From Bondarzewia mesenterica (taxonomy: Eukaryota; Basidiomycota; Agaricomycetes; Russulales; Bondarzewiaceae), in the NCBI GenBank assembly GCA_004802705.1, contig SGPL01000542.1, positions 8,286 through 22,014 on the forward strand: a DNA stretch of 13,729 nt, in the 5' to 3' direction. Positions 8,890 to 13,729 of the stretch are shown piece after piece (position 1 is the stretch's first letter; the number at the start of each line of letters is the position of its first letter). A program made the translations under genes and the position numbers. The notes below the pieces were generated by a model, which searched no databases, was not told the origin of the DNA, and saw only the letters and a list, made by a program, of their open reading frames with translations.

Positions 8890-9515
8890 GACATACTGCG
8901 CTATTTCGACAAAGTGTCAGGTGAATGTAAGCTCTGCCATATCCAGATGATAGGGTTTGAGATGTGTAGGTGAGCACGAGTCCCACGGTAACAAAATGAT
9001 GGGATTTGGGATGTGCTAGGCGAATGTGAGACCCCACGGCGGGGTGGAGATGTGTAGTTTGAATGTGAGGCATCGCCGTCTCAAAAATATGGACCTGGGA
9101 TGGGGAGAGTGAGAAAAGTCCCCACTATGTCAAAATGGCGGCCTCAGGATGTTGTGCATGAGGTGGAAGGCCCGCCGTGTCAGAACACAGAAATCATAAT
9201 TCTGGGTGCACGCACGTGAAGTCCCATCATGCTGAAATGATGGGGCAAGAGACAAGGTGGGTGAGCACAAAGCCTGTCATATTAAAACGACAGGGCTGAG
9301 GATGGGGTGGATAAGCGCAAACCCATGTCGTATCAAAATGATAGGGCTAGGGGCATGCTGGATGAGCATAGATCTCCATCATGCCAAAATGACAGGGCTG
9401 AGGATGGGATGGATGAGCGTGAACCCAAGTCTCAGTGAAATGACAGGAATGGAGATGTACTGGGGGAAGAACTAATGCCTGCTGTGTCGAAACAGTGAGC
9501 TGGGGGCGTGTATGA
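8890..9515 (+). repeat. Degenerate ~51-bp tandem repeat (minisatellite), about 11-12 units
   Basis: Units begin with GTGAGC/ATGAGC-like sequence and contain TCAAAATGACAGGGCTGAGG-like cores. The best-kept units start near 9261, 9311, 9362, 9413 and 9464, spaced 50-51 bp. Older, more diverged units extend left to about 8900, including a shortened one near 9020. Because 51 is a multiple of three, a plus open frame at 9257-9475 shows a 17-residue periodicity (for example TGLRMGW recurring); I regard that frame as a by-product. Several units hold a short stem: CCCATCAT/ATGATGGG at 9223-9244 and CCTGTC/GACAGG at 9273-9294. Confidence 0.75.
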
Positions 9516-10174
9516 TGCCTGTGTAGTGTTGTTAGTATGCAGACAAAAGGTATAGACTTACTTTTAATTTCCTTTCTTTCACTCTCCTTCATTCCCTTCC
9601 AACTTTCAGCTCTTGTGAGCTTCCACGGGCACGCCGAGATGACGAGGGTTTTAAGTAGGTGGTAGAGAGCGATCCGTGTCAGAATGAAGTTTGACTACAA
9701 TACAAAGACTAGAGAAGTAGAAAAACAAGTGAAGTTACATTAGTTTCAGAGTTCTAAATATTTGTCGCACTGTTTACCGGCATTACCGGTAATAATAAAG
9801 CTGGATAGCAGCTCTACTAGTCACCTTTACAATACTACTATACCACGCTACAACTTTTCTTACTCACACTCAGTCGTGGGAAAAAATTTCCTCCAGGCAA
9901 CAATTCGCTATTACTTAGGCTCGCGCGCAGGAGAGCCCTTCTAAAGGGACGCTTCCCATTCTAGGAATCATAATATTACATTTAGATTGTTTTCTGATGC
10001 TAATGTATTGTGATAATTTTGTGAAAAAAAGTTTCACTTGCATGAAGTATGCCTGCTCTTCAATAGACTTCATTTTGCTATGGCTAAGTCTGTGGGTCTT
10101 TCATTCAACAGATATTCATTTTTTTTAGAATAAAGATTCCAAAAATCTAAAATTATATAGCTACAGGTTCATGA
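9516..10174. other. No gene seen; includes 12-bp palindrome
   Basis: Only short open frames without motifs are present (for example 9762-9944). ATTACCGGTAAT at 9782-9793 is a perfect palindrome preceded by a partial repeat TTTACCGG. The sequence turns strongly AT-rich after about 9960. Confidence 0.5.
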
Positions 10175-10308
10175 CAAACTACATTCATTAAATGAGAGAT
10201 TAGCATCAATATTAACTTATTCAATAGTCTGATGGAATATTAGAATAAATTTAAAAAGAGGTGGGAATCGTTCATGCCATGCAACGCAGTGGCCCTCTCC
10301 AAACAAGT
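10175..10308 (-). repeat. Shared transposon terminus, copy 4 (inverted)
   Basis: Read on minus from 10308, ACTTGTTTGGAGAGGGCC is followed by about 115 further bases that match the end of the protease element. These include a stretch equivalent to TTAATATTGA..CTCTCATTTAATGA. The match ends near 10175, before the protease reading frame proper. Its edge lies 43 bp past the stop codon of the small gene at 10352-10673. Confidence 0.7.
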
Positions 10309-10351
10309 GATGCTTCTCACGGAGGGCGTCGGGAATGGACGATGGATCAAT

Positions 10352-10673
10352 TCATTCAAAGATGGATTTAGCGGACGGTGGGACAGGTATGCTTGGCCTG
10401 TTTAGAGCCTCGATTGCAGCTGCTCCAGCAAAGGCGAATTAGGAAATTAGAGCGAGAGGCGAGCGAAACGACCTGCTTACCTTTCTGGATCGCTTTGGCG
10501 TGCTCCTGAGACTGCTGGGTCGATGATGAAGGATCAGGGGTTGAGAGTTCAGCATTGACTTGCTGAATGAAGTCGTGCACATTGATGTCAATGTTGAAAT
10601 CACGTAGGGTGTTTGCAAGGGCCTCTACAGGTAACAAGACGAACTCGTCTGGAACTGAATTATCGATAGGCAT
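10352..10673 (-). CDS. Small two-exon gene, unknown 86-aa protein
   Basis: A TATA box (TATATAAAG, 10723-10731) lies 50 bp upstream of an ATG at 10671-10673 with CTTCAACATG context. Exon 1 (10481-10673) encodes MPIDNSVPDEFVLLP..., with VEALANTLRDFNIDINVHDF and a Ser/Gln-rich stretch (STPDPSSSTQQSQEHAKAIQ). A 61-nt intron (10420-10480, GTAAGC...CAG, with CTAAT) joins exon 2 (10352-10419): AIEALNRPSIPVPPSAKSIF, then E and TGA. Reading through the intron instead would give a less plausible basic, Cys-containing tail. The protein is acidic to neutral, with no signal peptide, membrane segment or known domain. Codons after the TGA stay open into the adjacent transposon end, so a longer ancestral C-terminus cut off by that insertion is possible. 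This is the most gene-like intact frame in the window. Its function is unknown. Confidence 0.55.
10420..10480 (-). other. Predicted spliceosomal intron
   Basis: On minus it begins GTAAGCAG and ends GGAGCAG, with a CTAAT branch-like motif. Removal preserves the frame and yields AIQK-AAIEALNRPSIPVPP, a smooth helical-then-proline-rich continuation. Confidence 0.55.
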
Positions 10674-10722
10674 GTTGAAGCTGAAGAGGTGAATTCTCGA
10701 ATGAACACATTTTTTGGAGAGC

Positions 10723-10731
10723 CTTTATATA
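10723..10731 (-). promoter_or_regulatory. TATA box of the small gene
   Basis: TATATAAAG on minus, 50 bp before the predicted start codon. This leaves a short 5' UTR of about 20-25 nt if transcription starts at the usual distance. Confidence 0.55.
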
Positions 10732-10794
10732 ACCTGCAGGGCTCCCCAAAAGACTGAAAGCTATTCATCCAGGGGGGCGACCAGAGTGGAAGTT

Positions 10795-10950
10795 TTTAGG
10801 GTCTAACATGGGTTTACCTGGGTTGTACTCGGGTCATGCCCGCGGATAAATTGATGAAGGGTGACGTGCCCATACTTGACCTGGGCAATGCTGAACAGGT
10901 ATGGGTGTACCTGCAGGTTATACCTGTGGGTCGGCGGGTTACCCGCAGAT
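10795..10950. repeat. Palindrome-rich ACCYG/CRGGT cluster, possible hAT-type transposon end
   Basis: TTAGGGTCTAACATGGGTTT near 10797 is followed by repeated ACCTG/CAGGT and CGGGT/ACCCG motifs. They include perfect palindromes ACCTGCAGGT (10909-10918) and GCGGGT-T-ACCCGC (10934-10946). Such subterminal motif clusters and TAGGG-type ends occur in hAT elements. No opposite end and no transposase are seen, so this would be a truncated end. Confidence 0.35.
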
Positions 10951-10979
10951 CACATACATGAAGAATACATTCCATGATA

Positions 10980-11009
10980 CAGTTGACTATCTCATACTGC
11001 ATAAGGTCA
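10980..11009 (+). repeat. Left terminal inverted repeat of Tc1/mariner-like element
   Basis: A 30-bp arm that pairs with 12434-12463 with a single mismatch (T here, G in the inverse of the right arm). It is preceded by TA. Confidence 0.85.
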
Positions 11010-11086
11010 GTGACGACCAAATCTTATGCATTAAGACATCTTATGCATCACAACATCAGTCACAATTGTGACTATTCGTGACTAAT

Positions 11087-11972
11087 TGTGACATCCCACC
11101 GAAGAAAGCTAGGCCCCCTGATAATAGGGGGTGAGGTTAGGTCAGTGTCCACCAATAAAAGCCCCTCTGGCCCTGAACAGGTTGGGTAGTGCCCAGTTTT
11201 GATCCACCAACAGGATGCCAGTCCGAGGCCAGAGGTCAAGTTTTTTATCCACCAGTCAGACCCCTGCATGGGAAGTCAAGTCTGTCCAACAGTGCCAATA
11301 TATCACGTGCTCAATGTCTATTCTGTGTGATTTGAGCACTGAGCCATGAATACGCATCTTGTGAGATCTTGTGGCATTGCAGGTAACAAACCTGAGCCCA
11401 TTTTCCTTTTTTTTTGTTCTTTTGAAATATAAGGTACATCTGCCACAAGTGAGTCTTTTTTTTTTGCTGGTCCCTCCATCACTCAGCCAAGCGGCCTCCC
11501 TCACTCTGCATATGTTGTGTCTTCTGCATTCATCATGTCAATTCCTCCATCTGGTGTGCACTTACTAGCTAACAATATGATCTATGAACTTTCATAGACA
11601 TATTTTAACAATATCTTTAATCATATTCTTTTGCACAAGGGGTAGTTAGTCTTGGCAGTTGAGGATTTGGGAAAATCTAAGAGATTGGTCAACAATAATG
11701 ATACTGGCTTGGAGTAGACAGTGTAACTGAATATTAAACACATTTGTTGGAGTATTTTTAGTTTTTTTTAGTTTTTTTTTTTGATTTTTAGAGGTCAAGT
11801 CATTTGTCCACTAGTTCAGACAGAAAAGTCGAGGTTGAGTAACCTCACAGCAGGGAATTGCCTTATTTGGGTGAGGTTTTTGTCCACTAGTTCAGAGCTA
11901 AAAGGCTGAAAATTTTAACCCGACCTCACCCCCTATTATCAGGGGGCCTAGAAAGCCCCCTGTTATGTCACA
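11087..11972. mobile_element. Nested 886-bp foldback-type nonautonomous element
   Basis: The ends read TGTGACAT...ATGTCACA. Inside them lies a perfect 29-bp inverted repeat (11109-11137 with 11923-11951) that itself contains the hairpin CCCCCT-GATAAT-AGGGGG. The right end has a further 8-bp stem, CAGGGGGC...GCCCCCTG. Subterminal motifs like GTCCACTAGTTCAGA occur at about 11145, 11202, 11244, 11806 and 11880, as expected for transposase-binding repeats. There is no coding capacity. CTAAT flanks the left end directly and the right end after two bases, a possible imperfect target duplication. The superfamily is uncertain (hAT-like is possible). It sits wholly inside the Tc1/mariner-like element, so it is younger. 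Confidence 0.7.
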
Positions 11973-11974
11973 CT

Positions 11975-12433
11975 CTAATAAAAACTGAAGTGCTCTTTAG
12001 TTCATGCTTTATAAATATAAAAATAAGAACATTAAATAATCTAATGCATCTCAACATCCTTGTTAGTATTTTATAGAATAAAAAAACCATTAATTATTGT
12101 TTGCATCTGAAAGCAAAACTTGACCTTCCGAAGGTGCATCTGCAGTGTGAGAACATCAATGCTATCAGCAAGGGGCATATTTTGACAGTAAAAACTACCG
12201 ACAAAGGCTTTGGGGGGTGTACATCACACTTCTTGCATGTATCTATGTTTACTTCTGGTCAAACCAGTGCAGATTATGTGAATTGGTCAGAATTTCTGCC
12301 ATTTGGGGTAATCTGGTAATGCATATTCGACAAATTTTCTTATGCATTATGTAACTGGACATTTTCATGCATAACTCTCCTTCTCCAACTTAGGAATGGC
12401 AGTATCTGATGCATTATGAGGTCATATGCATTA
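11975..12433. other. Interior of Tc1/mariner-like element, no gene
   Basis: AT-rich sequence with one short plus open frame (12101-12319) lacking recognisable domains. TATGCATTA-like motifs cluster toward the right (about 12319, 12342, 12369, 12408 and 12425). Confidence 0.55.
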
Positions 12434-12463
12434 TGACCTTATGCCGTATGAGATAGTCAACTG
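12434..12463 (-). repeat. Right terminal inverted repeat of Tc1/mariner-like element
   Basis: The inverse of the left arm, followed by TA. It overlaps a hairpin of AGGTCATA/TATGACCT (12419-12439, 5-nt loop) that spans the inner edge of the arm. Confidence 0.85.
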
Positions 12464-12465
12464 TA

Positions 12466-12555
12466 TTAGTCTAGCATATTGATATCAGAATCACTATCAT
12501 CTACAACTATGGCCTTTTCCTTGCCTTTTTTTGTCTCTGTTTTCTTACTCTTCAT
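12466..12555 (-). CDS. 29-aa basic/acidic ORF wedged between two elements
   Basis: From ATG at 12553-12555 on minus it reads MKSKKTETKKGKEKAIVVDD and then SDSDINMLD before TAA at 12466-12468. The lysine-rich start resembles a nuclear localisation signal. The IVV-DDSDSD stretch resembles a SUMO-interacting motif (hydrophobic core followed by acidic/Ser residues). Such basic-then-acidic N-termini are common in fungal nuclear and transposon proteins. The ORF starts 11 bp from the end of protease element copy 2 and stops next to the TA of the Tc1/mariner-like element. It is probably the leftover first exon of an interrupted gene. It may be chance, given its size. Confidence 0.3.
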   Translation of the reverse strand: MKSKKTETKKGKEKAIVVDDSDSDINMLD

Positions 12556-12565
12556 CTCTATAGAT

Positions 12566-13729
12566 ACTTATTAAAAAAGGGCTACTATATTGCACAGCAT
12601 GAACAATTCTCACATCTTTTCAACTTTATGTTAAAACTTCATCAAAGTCTTCAATAAATTAATATTGAAGCTGATCTCTCATTTAATGAGTGCAATTATA
12701 TTTGTGTAATCTCTGAATACATGCTTTCAAATATGCATTCTCTATCCATATTTGTACCATTATATTTTTATACATTGCAATCTTTAGAAATTATTCTTAC
12801 AGTAAAGTGATTAGATCCTCAATAGATAATGCCTCTTAATTGATATATAGTTGTATCAATTATTATGTTGAGATCAAAGTCTTTAGCTATTTGATTAATT
12901 TCTAAGTGAAAGATAATAGGCAGATGTTTAAATTCAGTTGTTCTTTGAAAGTTATTAATACAAGATACACATGATCTTTTATCTTTATGATCAAGCAATG
13001 ATTTCACAATAGCTGCAGTTGAAAGATCTTTATGGCTCAAATCAGTATGCCATAAGAAACTTATGATTGACGTTTCTTTAAATATTGTATTACATTATTG
13101 ACACCATAATTTAACTGATCCATATGATGATCCAGACTTATGTTGAGACATTATTTTATATAATTCATAAATATCTGTGCCAATTATTCTAGATATGGGA
13201 AATAATTTTTTATCAACCTTGTTCAGTTGAAAATGTAGTTTATCTTTTGCTTCATTGATGTCCACATTGGTTTTATATGCTCTTTCAATCTCTTTAATCA
13301 ACACATTTCGCAATGGATATTGCTTAACTTTGTACTTCCATGTATCTGTATTTTCATTATATATATGCATATATATTGTAAACAAACTGTCATATGCACA
13401 GCTCCATGTTGTAGCATTCCACTTGAATATAACTAAACTTGTTTGTTGAGCAACTTGAATTCTATTTTGTTTCATATTTGAGCTACTAGACTCTTCTTCT
13501 TTAAATTTGCATTTTCTTAAAATCTCATCATCCAATTTGATTTTTTAGATTGTGTTATAGTATCAGCCATCTGTCTTTTCTTTGATATTTTTTCTTTATC
13601 AACACTCAACTGTTCAAGATGTGTGAAACCTTGTGCAGGTACATATATATGTGTCAGGCTCTTACTTGCATTATTTACCTCATTTTGATCATTATCAATA
13701 GCTGATGTAGATGCTATTGGTGAAGTTTT
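12566..13729 (-). mobile_element. Protease-bearing DNA element, copy 2 (runs off the window)
   Basis: The left terminus ACTTATTAAAAAAGGGC at 12566 matches the other three termini. Internal sequence parallels copy 1 up to about 13340 and continues to the window edge with the 5' part of the protease-like gene. The element is longer than what is visible. No transposase is seen here; one could lie beyond 13729. Confidence 0.7.
12651..13729 (-). pseudogene. Transposon-borne cysteine-protease-like protein (USP/papain-fold-like), 5' partial
   Basis: From the window edge the minus strand is open for about 60 codons (ending in KEKISKKRQMADTITQSKK, basic and nuclear-type) without a start, so the gene begins outside. 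A frameshift near 13536-13545 links to LDDEILRKCKF and then WNATTWSCAYDSLFTIYMHI, where Cys (codon 13398-13400) is the likely nucleophile. A TAA at 13095-13097, then LSHKDLSTAAIVKSLLDHKD, IIIDTTIYQLRGIIY, TGA (12819-12821), GSNHFTVRIISKD (His codon 12807-12809), another frameshift, an in-frame TAA, and NERSASILIY with a stop at 12651-12653. Cys first, His about 197 residues later and a closing hydrophobic strand is the C19/papain-like order, not that of Ulp1. The protease call is inference from these motifs. This copy is inactivated. Confidence 0.6.

Larger units (their letters stand above)
7870..10308. mobile_element. Putative nonautonomous element with captured FAS fragment
   Basis: The shared terminus lies at 7870 pointing inward on plus and at 10308 pointing inward on minus, so the 2.4-kb segment has imperfect terminal inverted repeats of about 45-50 bp. 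The right end matches the protease element over about 130 bp (10175-10308), the left end only over the terminal 60 bp. This is what one expects for the two different ends of one element family. Inside are a FAS alpha fragment (minus), a 51-bp minisatellite and noncoding sequence, but no transposase. No clear target duplication is visible (left flank ...TATACATAT, right flank GATGCTTC...), so two independent truncated copies remain possible. Confidence 0.45.
10978..12465. mobile_element. Tc1/mariner-like nonautonomous element (interrupted)
   Basis: Terminal inverted repeats of 30 bp match at 29 positions: 10980-11009 begins CAGTTGACTATCTCATAC, and 12434-12463 is its inverse. Both are flanked by TA (10978-10979 and 12464-12465), the target duplication of the Tc1/mariner superfamily, and CAGT ends fit that group. 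No DDE/DDD transposase is recognisable; the plus open frame at 12101-12319 has no known motif. Subtracting the 886-bp nested insertion leaves about 600 bp, a MITE-like size. ATGCATTA-type motifs recur just inside both ends. Confidence 0.75.

Noticed and set aside
9257..9475. Plus open frame encoding a 17-residue repeat peptide
   Set aside because: The periodicity comes from the 51-bp DNA repeat being divisible by three. Other units contain stops and frame-shifting length changes, so it is not a conserved gene.
12101..12319. 72-aa ORF as a Tc1/mariner transposase
   Set aside because: It has no catalytic DDE/DDD triad and no helix-turn-helix pattern, and it is far too short.
1..13729. CRISPR array, tRNA, rRNA or bacterial operon signals
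   Set aside because: No regularly spaced identical repeats, tRNA-like TTCRANNC arms in context, rRNA stretches or Shine-Dalgarno-led gene clusters were seen. The introns and FAS type point to a fungus.

Overview
The window looks like repeat-rich DNA from a filamentous fungus, most likely a mushroom-forming basidiomycete. Evidence: a piece of the fungal type I fatty acid synthase alpha chain, intron-like gaps of about 50-105 nt with GT/GC...AG ends and CTAAC/CTAAT branch-point-like motifs, and dense layers of DNA transposons. The species cannot be named from sequence alone. I see no intact, full-length conserved gene. Bases 1 to about 3280 contain many N, so reading frames there are unreliable.

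Layout. 1-860: low-quality sequence with one acidic exon-like remnant (525-740). 860-1567: AT-rich, no gene seen. 1568-2353: truncated copy 1 of a DNA element carrying a cysteine-protease-like gene on the minus strand. 2354-4440: noncoding, with a candidate minus-oriented LTR (3385-3605). 4440-5795: unassigned mixed sequence. 5796-7432: broken, intron-containing pieces of a short-chain dehydrogenase/reductase (SDR) and an aminopeptidase P (M24), both on plus, then a doubtful FAD-oxidoreductase scrap. 7870-10308: a segment with inverted ends that match the terminus of the protease element; it holds a minus-strand FAS alpha fragment and a 51-bp minisatellite. 10352-10673: a small, two-exon, TATA-driven minus-strand gene (86 aa), unrecognised. 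10795-10950: palindrome cluster resembling a transposon end. 10978-12465: TA-flanked, Tc1/mariner-like nonautonomous element with 30-bp TIRs, into which an 886-bp foldback-type element (11087-11972) has inserted. 12466-12555: a tiny basic/acidic ORF squeezed between two elements. 12566-13729: copy 2 of the protease element, running off the right edge.

The main point is how the parts relate. The two protease-element copies carry different C-to-T-type nonsense mutations, and each shows what the other lost. A sequence of about 50 bp that defines one end of that element recurs at four places (three facing right, one facing left). The inverted pair at 7870 and 10308 encloses the FAS alpha fragment. 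The host-gene pieces keep their introns, so they were copied or stranded at the DNA level rather than by reverse transcription. This is a region of nested, decaying transposons plus gene fragments, not a functional operon or pathway.
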